From Lacisediminihabitans sp040549465 (GTDB lineage Bacteria; Actinomycetota; Actinomycetes; Actinomycetales; Microbacteriaceae): a DNA stretch of 64,000 nt. Location: the NCBI RefSeq assembly GCF_040549465.1, contig NZ_JBEPTL010000005.1:133059-197058 (forward strand). Reading direction: 5' to 3'. Each line of letters opens with the position of its first letter. Position 1 is the first letter of the stretch. The position numbers were made by a program, and so were the translations under genes. Positions 28,201 to 36,718 of the stretch are shown piece after piece. Below the pieces are notes generated by a model that worked only from the letters and a program-made list of their open reading frames with translations, did no database searches and had not been told where the DNA came from.

Positions 28201-29190
28201 GTGGCGAACATCACCGATGTCGCGCGCCTCGCCGGAGTTTCGCACCAGACAGTATCCCGGGTGCTCAACAACCAGGACACTGTGCGTCCGGTTACGCGCG
28301 AGCGCGTCCAGGCGGCCATCGCCGAGCTGAACTACCGCCCGAGTCTCGTTGCGCGTGCCCTGGTGACCCGGCGCACGCGCACTGTCGGACTGATCAGCAC
28401 CGGCAATCCGCTCTACGGACCATCGAGCACCGCCCTCGGATTCAACGAAGCGGCGCGCCAGGCCGGATACCAGGTCACGATCGCGAGCATGGCCACAGCG
28501 GACCGGGCGTCGATGCTCGACGCCGTCGATGTGCTGCTTCGCCAACACGTCGAGGCTGTGGTGCTCATCGCCGCCGACTACGAGGCGATCGAAGCGATCC
28601 AGGGCATCTCCCTCGGCGTGCCGCTGGTGACGGCGGAGAGCAGCGGGCGGCCAGGGCTGCACAGTGTGTCGATCGACCAGTTCCGCGGGGCCGAACTCGC
28701 CACCGCGCACCTGGCCGATCTCGGGCACCGCGACATCCTGCACCTGGCGGGCCCCGCCGAGTCGATGGATGCCGCAGAACGCACACGAGGATGGCGCAGC
28801 GAGCTGGAGCGCCGCGGCCTCGCCGTGCGCGAGCCGCTGGTGGGGGACTGGTCGCCGGAGAGCGGCTATGAGATCGGCGTGGGGCTCGCTCGTGAGAATG
28901 GCTTCTCCGCGATCTTCTCCGCGAACGACCAGATGGCGCTCGGGCTGCTGCACGCGCTGAGCAACGCCGGTGTGCGGGTGCCGCAGGATCTGAGCATCGT
29001 CGGATTCGACGACATCCCCGAAGCTGCGCATTTTATTCCGCCGCTCACCACCATCCGGCAGGACTTCGCCGAACTGGGACGCGACATCATGGCGACCCTG
29101 CTGGTGGTGCTCGACGGCATCGACGTCGCCGAGCCCGTGCAGACCGAACCCCGACTGATCATGCGGGCGTCGACGGGTGCGCCTGCCTAG
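28201..29190 (+). CDS. araR: LacI-family regulator of arabinose genes
   Basis: A 329-residue repressor: HTH ITDVARLAGVSHQTVSRVLN, hinge YRPSLVARALVT and a sugar-binding domain ending FDDIPEAAHFIPPLTTIRQDF. AGGAGA precedes the GTG start. It is the last gene of the ara operon, and the operator at 24196-24213 would close an autoregulatory loop. The symbol is functional by context; this is a LacI-type and not the GntR-type AraR of Bacillus. Confidence 0.85.
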   Translation: MANITDVARLAGVSHQTVSRVLNNQDTVRPVTRERVQAAIAELNYRPSLVARALVTRRTRTVGLISTGNPLYGPSSTALGFNEAARQAGYQVTIASMATADRASMLDAVDVLLRQHVEAVVLIAADYEAIEAIQGISLGVPLVTAESSGRPGLHSVSIDQFRGAELATAHLADLGHRDILHLAGPAESMDAAERTRGWRSELERRGLAVREPLVGDWSPESGYEIGVGLARENGFSAIFSANDQMALGLLHALSNAGVRVPQDLSIVGFDDIPEAAHFIPPLTTIRQDFAELGRDIMATLLVVLDGIDVAEPVQTEPRLIMRASTGAPA

Positions 29191-29215
29191 ACCGCCGCTC
29201 GCGTTCTGCCGCGGA

Positions 29216-29318
29216 ATCCGCCCCTCCGTCGGGTCTGCTGAAAACGCAGGAGATACGTGCGATCGGTGGCTCGAACGCGCACTTTGGGGAGCAAGAGGGG
29301 CGGATGTCCTGCGTTTTC
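29216..29318. repeat. Intergenic element with two interleaved inverted repeats
   Basis: ATCCGCCCCTC (29216-29226) pairs with 29295-29305, and GAAAACGCAGGA (29240-29251) pairs with 29307-29318. The arms alternate (A, B, A', B'), so both stems together would form a pseudoknot-like or mutually exclusive fold. The B arm is shared with the repeat at 2424. Confidence 0.8.
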
Positions 29319-29399
29319 GAAAGAGGAGATCGGCGCGGCGTTGGATCGCGCTTGACCTCGACACCGTGAGAAGGTCGTGGATGAGAGTAGGAGGTTTCC

Positions 29400-29495
29400 A
29401 TGAACACAACCCACGGAGGTGACCTGGGTGACGATGACCTGAGCGACGATGACTTGAGCGACGATGACCTGAGCGCCGATGAGGCTGATCGGTGA
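29400..29495 (+). CDS. Acidic repeat micropeptide (31 aa), hypothetical
   Basis: A 31-residue frame starting at ATG 29400 with an ideal AGGAGG at 29389-29394, spacing 5. The peptide is almost entirely Asp, Leu and Ser: a DDDLS unit occurs three times, encoded by tandem 15-bp copies of GACGATGACCTGAGC. Net charge is strongly negative and it should be disordered. A TTGACC box and a GACCT...AGGTC dyad lie at about 29352-29376, resembling promoters of MerR-type regulators. No family is recognised. It could also be the remains of a longer gene. Confidence 0.4.
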   Translation: MNTTHGGDLGDDDLSDDDLSDDDLSADEADR

Positions 29496-29543
29496 AGCCT
29501 CGCGACATGCGGGCATCAGTGCGCGCACGACATCGACTGACGG

Positions 29544-30614
29544 TCAGGGAACGGCCCAGCCCTGCCGCTCGGTGTTCACCGGTCGTCCGGTGTTGATCGC
29601 CTGCCGCATCATGAGCTGCAGATACTGATCCTGCGCGGCCTCGGCGAGATCGTAGACCGGCGGGCCGCCGTGGACGTGCTCGTTCATGCGTGCGAGCATC
29701 GTCGCGACGGCGAGTTCGTCATCCGCCAGTCTGGCCGGCAGGAACTCGTTGGAGTACAGCTGGTGCTCGCCGAGTTGGAACGCCCGGAGGAACATCCCCT
29801 CGTGGTTGCCGGGGCTGCCAGCGGCGATTCGCTCGATCGAGTCGTGCACCGGCGAACGGTAGTCGGCGAGATAGTGCACATCCGTGTCGCGAAGTTCGCC
29901 ACGAGTGCCGCGCACGAGGACAGACGACGAGCGGATGAAGGAGCGATACTGCTGATCGTCGAAGTCATAGGTCGCCGACAATTGCCCGAAATCGAGCCAG
30001 GCCGTGGTGTGCGCGGAACGCACCTGCGAGTCCGCCTGCGGGTCGCCACCGCGATCCGGTCCGGCCTGCACATCGAATTCCCGGCTTCGGGCGGTGATGA
30101 CGGCGTCCTCGAAGCCGATGCCCAGCATCCGCCTCAGCACGCTCATCCCGTGATAATCGTGGGCCACGGAGACGAAGGCCTCGGTGACGTCACCGAGGAG
30201 GCCGCTGCGGGCGATGGCGATCTGCGAGTAGATGAGCGGCTCCAGGTGGTACTGCTCGGCCACCTGGATAATCGCCCCGGCTCGCTGCAGCCGGTGGAGC
30301 GCGAGCAGGGACGGGATGTCCGGTGCCGCGGGCGTCTCCGTGAGCACAGGCAGGTTCGCGCTCGTCAGCTCGGTGATCACCTCGAGGGCGTCACTCGGGC
30401 GGACGGCGACCACCACGAAGTCGGGCGGCGATGAGCGGGTGAGCTCGGAAACACTCGCGAAGACCGGCACGGCCCATCTTTGCTGCACCTCGAGCCGGCG
30501 CGCTTCATTCCGGACGACGACCCCGGCGATCGTGAACCGTTCGTGCAGCGCCCGTGCGATCCTCAGGAAGAGTTCGGCACGGAAGCCGCTGCCGATCACC
30601 GCGAACGAGATCAT
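29544..30614 (-). CDS. Gfo/Idh/MocA-family oxidoreductase
   Basis: A 356-residue NAD(P)-dependent sugar dehydrogenase-like protein. FAVIGSGFRAELFLRIA is the Rossmann loop. The usual EKP motif is replaced by TETPAAP, so the catalytic lysine of the family is missing, as happens in some subfamilies. ATG 30614 is chosen because the Rossmann strand starts two residues later and GTGGGG lies upstream. It is divergent from the acetyl xylan esterase gene. The substrate is unknown, perhaps a sugar lactone or glycoside. Confidence 0.85.
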   Translation of the reverse strand: MISFAVIGSGFRAELFLRIARALHERFTIAGVVVRNEARRLEVQQRWAVPVFASVSELTRSSPPDFVVVAVRPSDALEVITELTSANLPVLTETPAAPDIPSLLALHRLQRAGAIIQVAEQYHLEPLIYSQIAIARSGLLGDVTEAFVSVAHDYHGMSVLRRMLGIGFEDAVITARSREFDVQAGPDRGGDPQADSQVRSAHTTAWLDFGQLSATYDFDDQQYRSFIRSSSVLVRGTRGELRDTDVHYLADYRSPVHDSIERIAAGSPGNHEGMFLRAFQLGEHQLYSNEFLPARLADDELAVATMLARMNEHVHGGPPVYDLAEAAQDQYLQLMMRQAINTGRPVNTERQGWAVP

Positions 30615-30816
30615 CGTGAGCCCCACTTTGTCAGGACCATCTTTCGCTCCGATGGGAGAGATGTTGCCGAGAGATGGAGGTGTAATGGCACAAAATCTCC
30701 GATGATTGCGGGCTGGCGGGAACGAATATCTCTTCAACCATCATGCTGTGCTGTCGCGTTCGACGTCTACAACAAGAGTCGAGCAGCGGGGCGCTGACTG
30801 CGAAAAGCGCCGACGG

Positions 30817-30850
30817 CGGCCGGGCACCGACCTCCTTCGGCGCCCGGCCG
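30817..30850 (+). promoter_or_regulatory. Hairpin in the leader of the esterase gene
   Basis: CGGCCGGGC (30817-30825) pairs with GCCCGGCCG (30842-30850) around a 16-nt loop, 47 nt before the esterase start. It could attenuate or stabilise the message; no U-tract follows. Confidence 0.5.
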
Positions 30851-30896
30851 TATTCTGTTCTGAGACCATCCGCCAGAGCACCCAGGAGTTTTCCCC

Positions 30897-31868
30897 GTGG
30901 CCTTCTTCGATCTCCCCCTGGCGGAACTGCGCCAGTACTCACCAGTTCTCGCTGTTCCGGATGACCTCGACGCCTTCTGGGAGAACACCCTGGCCGAGAC
31001 GCGCGCCTTCGACCTCGACCCGACTTTCGAGCCCGTCGACAATGGCTACACGCTGGTCGACAGCTACGACGTGACCTTCTCAGGATTCGGCGGCCAGCGC
31101 GTGAAGGGCTGGCTGCATGTGCCGGCCGGAGCGAGCGGTCCGCTGCCCGTAGTCGTCGAGTATGTCGGATACAGCGGTGGCCGCGGACTCGCGCACACGC
31201 GGGTGACCTACGCGCTCGCCGGATACGCCCACTTCGTGATGGACTCCCGCGGCCAGGGCTGGGGCTGGGCGGCGTCCGATACCCCGGACGGCGTTGTCGA
31301 GAGCGGACTGGCCGCGGCTCCCGGGGTGATGACCCGCGGCATCCTCGACCCGAACACCTATTACTACCGCCGGATGTACTCGGATGCCGTGCGGGCTGTC
31401 GAGGCCGCCAAAGCTTTCCCCGCCGTCGACGCCGATCGCGTCGTCGTCGCCGGCGTCAGCCAGGGTGGCGGGATCACGATCGCGGTTTCCTCACTCGTCG
31501 AAGGACTCACCGGCGCTCTCGTCGACGTGCCATTCCTCTGCCACTTCGAGCGGGCCATCACCCTGACCAACAACGACCCGTACCAGGAGATCGTGCGGTA
31601 TCTCCGCCGCAATCGACCCAACGCCGAGCAGGCCTATCGCACGCTGTCCTACTTCGACGGTGCTGTTCTGGCGGCCCGCTCGACGGCTCCCGCGCTGTTC
31701 TCAACGGCGCTGATGGACCAAACCTGTCCTCCGTCGACAGTGTTCGCCGCCTACAACCGTTACGGCGGAGAGAAGAGCATCGCCGTCTATCCGTTCAACG
31801 AGCACGAGGGCGGCCAGGAACACCACGAGGTGGAGCGGTTGGCCTGGTTGCGCGAACTGCTCGGCTGA
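30897..31868 (+). CDS. axeA: Acetyl xylan esterase (CE7 family)
   Basis: A 323-residue alpha/beta hydrolase that removes acetyl groups from xylo-oligosaccharides (the family also takes cephalosporin C). GVSQGGG holds the nucleophile, and the acid and histidine are in ALMDQTCPPST and FNEHEGG. The N-terminus FFDLPLAELRQYSP is typical. There is no signal peptide, so it acts in the cytosol on imported oligomers. AGGAG at 30884-30888 supports the GTG start. Next to xylB and xylA, it points to arabinoxylan use. Confidence 0.92.
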   Translation: MAFFDLPLAELRQYSPVLAVPDDLDAFWENTLAETRAFDLDPTFEPVDNGYTLVDSYDVTFSGFGGQRVKGWLHVPAGASGPLPVVVEYVGYSGGRGLAHTRVTYALAGYAHFVMDSRGQGWGWAASDTPDGVVESGLAAAPGVMTRGILDPNTYYYRRMYSDAVRAVEAAKAFPAVDADRVVVAGVSQGGGITIAVSSLVEGLTGALVDVPFLCHFERAITLTNNDPYQEIVRYLRRNRPNAEQAYRTLSYFDGAVLAARSTAPALFSTALMDQTCPPSTVFAAYNRYGGEKSIAVYPFNEHEGGQEHHEVERLAWLRELLG

Positions 31869-31890
31869 GCCTCGCGGGTGCGTTCGTGAT

Positions 31891-31950
31891 TGTTCCCTTT
31901 CGGAACATCCGATCCCGCTCGACCGGGAACAAATGTCCCGAAACGGAACA
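31891..31950. terminator. Bidirectional hairpin between esterase and xylB
   Basis: 18-nt arms at 31891-31908 and 31933-31950 pair with two mismatches around a 24-nt loop. Each arm is itself a GGAAC/GTTCC or GGGAC/GTCCC dyad. It lies between two convergent genes, so it probably serves as terminator for both. Confidence 0.65.
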
Positions 31951-31951
31951 G

Positions 31952-33376
31952 CTACCGGAGACCGGACGCCGCGGCGCGATACTGCTCGCGGATGACCGGC
32001 CGGTAGTCCACGGCCGGTTCGGCGTTGAGCGCCACGGGCCAGTCCGGCCGTTCGCCGCTGAGCGCCCATGCCGCCTGCCGTGCCGTTCCGGCGGCAACGT
32101 ACTCCGCAGGTTCCGGCACGACGACGGGTAGTTCGAAGACCTGGGCGGCGATGGCACTGACCGCGGGGTTTTGTGCGGCACCACCGATCAGCAACAGGCG
32201 CTGGGCGACGACGCCCTGCGTGAGAACAGCGTCCAGTCCGTCGGCCAGTCCGCAGAGCAGGCCCTCGATCGCGGCCCGGGCCAGGTTGGCCCTGGTCGCG
32301 GAGGCGAGGGTGAGACCGAACAGGGAGCCGGTGGCATCCGGCAGGTTGGGGGTTCGTTCCCCCTCGAAGTACGGCAGGAGCACGAGCCCTGAGGATCCCG
32401 GTTCCGCCGAAAGCGCGAGCCGGGCGAACTCGTCGTGATCGACATCCAACAGCGCGGCGGTGGCATCGAGGATACGGGCCGCGTTCAGGGTGGCGATCAG
32501 CGGGAGGAAGCCGCCCGCGGCATCCGCGAACCCGGCGACCGTTCCCGTCTCGTCATGAGTCGCGGTGTCGGTGACCGCGAAGACAGTGCCGCTCGTGCCG
32601 ATGGACACGACGGCATCGCCTTCGCGAGCGTCGAGCCCGAGTGCCGCACCGGCGTTGTCGCCGGCGCCGGCGCCGACCACCAGTCCCTTCGGAAACTCAG
32701 GAGATGCGACCTCGACCTGGCGTTTATCGGCCGGGCCGAGCACCGTCGGAAGCACGAGTCCTGAATTTTCGACATCACGCCGGAGGGTGAGCTTCAGCAG
32801 CTCACGGTCGTAGCTGTCGGTGGCCGGGTCGAAGTAGCTGGTGCCGCTCGCGTCGGAGCGGTCGGTCACGAGCTCGTCGAGTACCGGATTCGCCGGACCG
32901 AAGCCGCGCAACCGCCAGGTGAGCCAGTCGTGGGGGAGCGCGACAGCAGCGACGAGGGCTGCGTTCTCCGGCTCGGCGTCACTCAGCCGGCGCAGCTTGG
33001 TGAGCGTGAACGACGCCACCGGCACCGAACCGGTGCGCTCTGCGAATGCCCCGGCGCCGACCTCATCGATCAGGTCCTGTGCCGCCTTGGCCGAGCGGGT
33101 GTCGTTCCACAGCAGGGCGGGACGGATGACCCTCCCGCCGTCATCGAGCACCACCATGCCGTGCTGCTGGCCGCCGACCGAGATAGCTGCGACGTCGTCG
33201 AGTCCGCCGGCATCCGAAACCGCGGACCGGAGTGCGCTCCACCACGCCTCCGGATCGACCTCCGTGCCGTCCGGGTGCGAAGCGCGTCCGGTGCGCACGA
33301 CGGCGCCTGTCTCCAGGTCGCGAATGACGACTTTGCAACTCTGCGTCGACGAATCGACTCCGGCGACCAGCGTCAT
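31952..33376 (-). CDS. xylB: Xylulokinase
   Basis: A 474-residue FGGY kinase converting D-xylulose to D-xylulose-5-phosphate. VAGVDSSTQSCKVVI (ATP-binding start), GGQQHGMV, LLWNDTRS and GAGAGDNAGAALGL match xylulokinases. ATG 33376 is chosen (GAAGGGA upstream) over the first codon of the open frame. It lies 41 bp downstream of xylA on the same strand, a standard xylAB pair, and shares its product with the arabinose route. Confidence 0.95.
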   Translation of the reverse strand: MTLVAGVDSSTQSCKVVIRDLETGAVVRTGRASHPDGTEVDPEAWWSALRSAVSDAGGLDDVAAISVGGQQHGMVVLDDGGRVIRPALLWNDTRSAKAAQDLIDEVGAGAFAERTGSVPVASFTLTKLRRLSDAEPENAALVAAVALPHDWLTWRLRGFGPANPVLDELVTDRSDASGTSYFDPATDSYDRELLKLTLRRDVENSGLVLPTVLGPADKRQVEVASPEFPKGLVVGAGAGDNAGAALGLDAREGDAVVSIGTSGTVFAVTDTATHDETGTVAGFADAAGGFLPLIATLNAARILDATAALLDVDHDEFARLALSAEPGSSGLVLLPYFEGERTPNLPDATGSLFGLTLASATRANLARAAIEGLLCGLADGLDAVLTQGVVAQRLLLIGGAAQNPAVSAIAAQVFELPVVVPEPAEYVAAGTARQAAWALSGERPDWPVALNAEPAVDYRPVIREQYRAAASGLR

Positions 33377-33417
33377 CCGTGTTCCCTTCGCCACGTCCTG
33401 AATGATGAAAGCGTGAG

Positions 33418-34608
33418 TTAGCGGGCGCCGAGCAGGTGCTCGAGGGCAAGCTGGTTCAAGCGCACGAAGCCGAAGCCCTTCGCCCCGAAGTAGGAATCGG
33501 CATCGAAATCCTCGAAGGCGCTGCGGTCGGCGAGCAGGTCGTCGTAGCTCTCGCCGGCTTTCAGCGTCGGCTCGTTGATGCGAGCGACCTGCGACGCAGC
33601 GAGCGCCTCCTGCACCTCGGGGTCGGCGCGGAAGGTGGCAGCACGCTCCTTGAGCAGCAGGTAGGTGCGCATGTTGGCGGCGGCGGAATCCCAGACGCCG
33701 GAGATGTCCTCGGTGCGGCTGGGCTTGTAGTCGAAGTGGCGCGGGCCATCATAGGACGGGCCGCCGTTCGGGCCGCCGTTCTCCAGCAGGTCGACGAGCG
33801 AGAACGCGTTCTGCAGGTCGCCGTGACCGAAGACCAGATCCTGGTCGTACTTGATTCCGCGCTGGCCGTTGAGGTCGATGTGGAAGAGTTTGCCCTGGTA
33901 GAGCGCCTGGGCGATGCCCGCAGTGAAGTTGAGTCCGGCCATCTGCTCGTGACCGACCTCAGGGTTTACGCCGAAGAGCTCTGGGCGCTCGAGGGTCTCG
34001 ATGAAGGCGATGGCATGGCCGACAGTGGGGAGCAGGATGTCGCCGCGTGGCTCGTTCGGCTTCGGCTCGATGGCGAAGCGGATGTCGTAGCCCTTGTCGA
34101 CGACGTGCTGTGCGAAGAAGTTGACGGCCTCGCGATAGCGATCGAGAGCCCCGCGGATGTCTTTGGCCGTGTCATACTCAGCGCCCTCGCGTCCGCCCCA
34201 CATGACGAAGGTCTTCGCGCCGAGCTCGACGCCGAGCTCGAGTTGGCGCATGGCTTTGCGCATGGCGAAGCGACGCACATCACGGTCGTTGGAGGTGAAG
34301 CCGCCGTCTTTGAAGACCGGTGCGCTGAAGAGGTTGGTGGTCACCATCGGGATGATCAGGCCGGTGTCAGAGAGCGCCTGCGTGAGACGGTCGATCTGCT
34401 TCTGGCGCTCGGCGTCGGTCGAGCCGAAGGCGAAGAGGTCGTCGTCATGGAAGGTGAGGCCGTAGGCGCCGAGCTCCGCGAGACGGGTGACGGCCTCGAC
34501 GACGTCGAGTGGCGGTCTGGTTGGGCCGCCAAACGGGTCGCTGCCGTTGTATCCGATCGTCCAGAGTCCGAAGGAGAACTTGTCTTCGCGCGTGGGCTGC
34601 GTTGCCAT
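33418..34608 (-). CDS. xylA: Xylose isomerase
   Basis: A 396-residue TIM-barrel isomerase of the actinobacterial (Streptomyces-like) class converting D-xylose to D-xylulose with two divalent metals. FGLWTIGYNGSDPFGG, the catalytic-base loop FHDDDLFAFGS, WGGREGAEYD, and the metal ligands in EPKPNEPRGD and NPEVGHEQMAG are all present. AGGAA lies ahead of the ATG at 34608. An xyl-type dyad lies 28-54 bp upstream. Confidence 0.96.
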   Translation of the reverse strand: MATQPTREDKFSFGLWTIGYNGSDPFGGPTRPPLDVVEAVTRLAELGAYGLTFHDDDLFAFGSTDAERQKQIDRLTQALSDTGLIIPMVTTNLFSAPVFKDGGFTSNDRDVRRFAMRKAMRQLELGVELGAKTFVMWGGREGAEYDTAKDIRGALDRYREAVNFFAQHVVDKGYDIRFAIEPKPNEPRGDILLPTVGHAIAFIETLERPELFGVNPEVGHEQMAGLNFTAGIAQALYQGKLFHIDLNGQRGIKYDQDLVFGHGDLQNAFSLVDLLENGGPNGGPSYDGPRHFDYKPSRTEDISGVWDSAAANMRTYLLLKERAATFRADPEVQEALAASQVARINEPTLKAGESYDDLLADRSAFEDFDADSYFGAKGFGFVRLNQLALEHLLGAR

Positions 34609-34627
34609 GAGGTTCCTGTCTTTCAGC

Positions 34628-34662
34628 ATCATCGATGATTTGTTGCTTCATAAAACATATCA
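34628..34662. promoter_or_regulatory. Putative xylAB operator region
   Basis: Contains the perfect palindrome ATCATCGATGAT (34628-34639) and an overlapping dyad TGATTTGTT-N9-AACATATCA (34636-34662) that is unusually A/T-rich. The TTTGTT/AACA arms recall ROK-type XylR sites. A CCCCGG-TTA-CCGGGG hairpin follows at 34667-34681. Confidence 0.6.
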
Positions 34663-34883
34663 GGAGCCCCGGTTACCGGGGCGACAATCTCCGCGTCCAC
34701 CTCGCGAAAGGGTTCGTATGTCCTGCTGAAACTTGACCAGTCTTCGAGACCCATGTTAACTATTGCGGGATCGCGTCCCTCGAGCCGGCAGCGGTAGAGG
34801 TCACCGATGTCTATCGGCAGCCAGCCGAACAACGCACATGCGCAGGCGAAGCAGTCCACAGTCCACCGACCAGAGAGAATCGC

Positions 34884-35603
34884 ATGCCAGCCGCACCCCC
34901 GCCCGGTCCGTCATCCCGCACGGCGCTCGTCGTACGCGGCGGATGGGAGGGCCACCAGCCCGTCGAGACCACCGACTTCTTCCTCCCCTTCCTCGAGGCG
35001 AACGGTTTCACGGTGCGCATCGAAGAGTCACCCGCGATCTATGCGGATGCCGACCACATGGCGACGGTCGATCTCATCGTGCAGACCAACACCATGAACA
35101 CCATCGAGCGCGAGGAGTTCGAGGGACTCCGTACGGCCGTCGAGAACGGCACAGGACTCGGCGGATGGCATGGCGGCATCGCAGACTCGTATCGCAACAA
35201 CTCCGACTACCTCCAGCTGATCGGCGGGCAGTTCGCCGCGCATCCCGGCAACGATCCCCAGAAGCGCACCGGGGAGCCCTCGGACAACTACGTGCCGCAC
35301 ATCATCCACATGCTTCCGGCCGCGGCCGATCACCCGATCACCGCCGGCATCGACGACTTCGAGCTCGTGACCGAGCAGTATTGGGTGCTGCACGATGACC
35401 TGAACGACGTGCTCGCCACCACCACCCAGGCCGTGCGGCCGTGGGATCCGTGGCACCGTCCGGTGACGTCGCCGGCGATCTGGACCCGGCTGTGGGGGAG
35501 GGGCCGCATCTTCGTATCGACGCCCGGGCACCGCATCGAGATCGTTGAGAACCCCACCGTTCGTACCATCATCGAAAGGGGACTGCTGTGGGCAGCCCGT
35601 TGA
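34884..35603 (+). CDS. ThuA-domain protein
   Basis: A 239-residue protein of the ThuA (trehalose utilisation) family, a glutamine-amidotransferase-like fold. TALVVRGGWEGHQPVETTDFF near the start and GLGGWHGGIADSYRNN are the family's core motifs. In rhizobia ThuA-ThuB oxidises trehalose or related disaccharides to 3-keto sugars together with a Gfo/Idh partner, and exactly such a gene overlaps it by 16 bp here. The Shine-Dalgarno is weak (AGAGAG). Confidence 0.88.
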   Translation: MPAAPPPGPSSRTALVVRGGWEGHQPVETTDFFLPFLEANGFTVRIEESPAIYADADHMATVDLIVQTNTMNTIEREEFEGLRTAVENGTGLGGWHGGIADSYRNNSDYLQLIGGQFAAHPGNDPQKRTGEPSDNYVPHIIHMLPAAADHPITAGIDDFELVTEQYWVLHDDLNDVLATTTQAVRPWDPWHRPVTSPAIWTRLWGRGRIFVSTPGHRIEIVENPTVRTIIERGLLWAAR

Positions 35604-36685
35604 GAATCGGCATCGTCGGCGTCGGCAAAATCAGCGAACAATACTTCGCTTCTTTCCCTTCGCTTCCGGGCCTCGAACTCGTCGCCGTCGCCGACCTCGA
35701 TGAGGCACGCGCCGCGACGGTTGCCGCAGAGCAGGGCGTCGAAGCGCTGACCGTCGACCAGTTGCTCGTTCACCCTCGTATCGATGCGGTGCTCAACCTC
35801 ACCATCCCTGCCGCCCACGTCGAGGTGGGTACGCGGGCGCTGGAGGCGGGCAAACATGTCTACGCCGAAAAGCCTCTCGCGCTCGCTCCCGCGGATGCCG
35901 TGGACATGCTCGCACTCGCCGAACGCAACGGGCTCCGCGTGGGTTCCGCACCCGACACCGTGCTCGGCACCGGGATACAGACCGCGCGCCAGCTGTTGGA
36001 CTCCGGCCGGATCGGCACCGCCGTCGGCGCCACTGCCTTTTGGGTTTCGCCCGGACACGAGTTGTGGCATCCGGCTCCGCAGTTCTACTACCAGCCGGGC
36101 GGCGGACCGCTCTTCGACATGGGGCCGTACTACCTCACGGCGCTCGTCACCATGCTCGGCCCGGTCGTTCGGGTCTCCGGCGCCGTCGGGCGGTCCGATC
36201 GGGAGCGCACAGTCGCTACCGGCCCGAATGCCGGTGCGCCGATCACCGTCGCCGTCGACACCCACGTGACTGCGACTCTGGAGCACGCGTCGGGTGTGGC
36301 CTCGAGCCTCACCGTGAGCTTCGACGTGTGGGCCTCGCGCATCCCCAACATCGAGGTCTACGGCACGGAGGGCACGATCGCGGTGCCTGACCCGAACGGT
36401 TTCTCCGATCCGGTGGCAGTGTGGACGAAGGATGAGAGGGAGTGGCAGACGGTCGAGGATTCCGCCGGCTACGTGGACGCGGCCCGGGGCTTCGGGCTCG
36501 CCGATCTGGCGCGCGCCATCGAGACCGACAGGCCGCACCGCGCCTCGGGCGAACTCGCCTTTCATGTGCTCGAGATAATGGACGCGATCATCCGCGCCGG
36601 CAACGAGCATCGCGTGATCGAGCTCGACAGCACCGTCGAGCGCCCGAAGCCGGTGCCATTCGGCCTGACGCCGAGCACCTGGTAA
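35588..36685 (+). CDS. Gfo/Idh/MocA-family dehydrogenase (ThuB-like partner)
   Basis: A 365-residue oxidoreductase: IGIVGVGKISEQY is the Rossmann loop, AGKHVYAEKPLAL holds the catalytic EKP lysine, and the C-terminal beta-sheet domain contains FDMGPYYLTAL. AAAGGGG at 35575-35581 places the GTG start inside the end of the ThuA gene. Coupling to ThuA suggests the two act together on a sugar, perhaps forming 3-keto derivatives. Confidence 0.9.
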   Translation: MGSPLRIGIVGVGKISEQYFASFPSLPGLELVAVADLDEARAATVAAEQGVEALTVDQLLVHPRIDAVLNLTIPAAHVEVGTRALEAGKHVYAEKPLALAPADAVDMLALAERNGLRVGSAPDTVLGTGIQTARQLLDSGRIGTAVGATAFWVSPGHELWHPAPQFYYQPGGGPLFDMGPYYLTALVTMLGPVVRVSGAVGRSDRERTVATGPNAGAPITVAVDTHVTATLEHASGVASSLTVSFDVWASRIPNIEVYGTEGTIAVPDPNGFSDPVAVWTKDEREWQTVEDSAGYVDAARGFGLADLARAIETDRPHRASGELAFHVLEIMDAIIRAGNEHRVIELDSTVERPKPVPFGLTPSTW

Positions 36686-36718
36686 GCACCGATCACCTGG
36701 AAAGCACCGAGGAGAGAC

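Noticed and set aside
30897..33376. Esterase and xylB as one operon
   Set aside because: They are on opposite strands and converge on a hairpin.
34629..34859. 76-codon minus-strand frame upstream of xylA
   Set aside because: No Shine-Dalgarno or family match, and it covers the A/T-rich operator region; a 40-codon sub-frame is equally unsupported.
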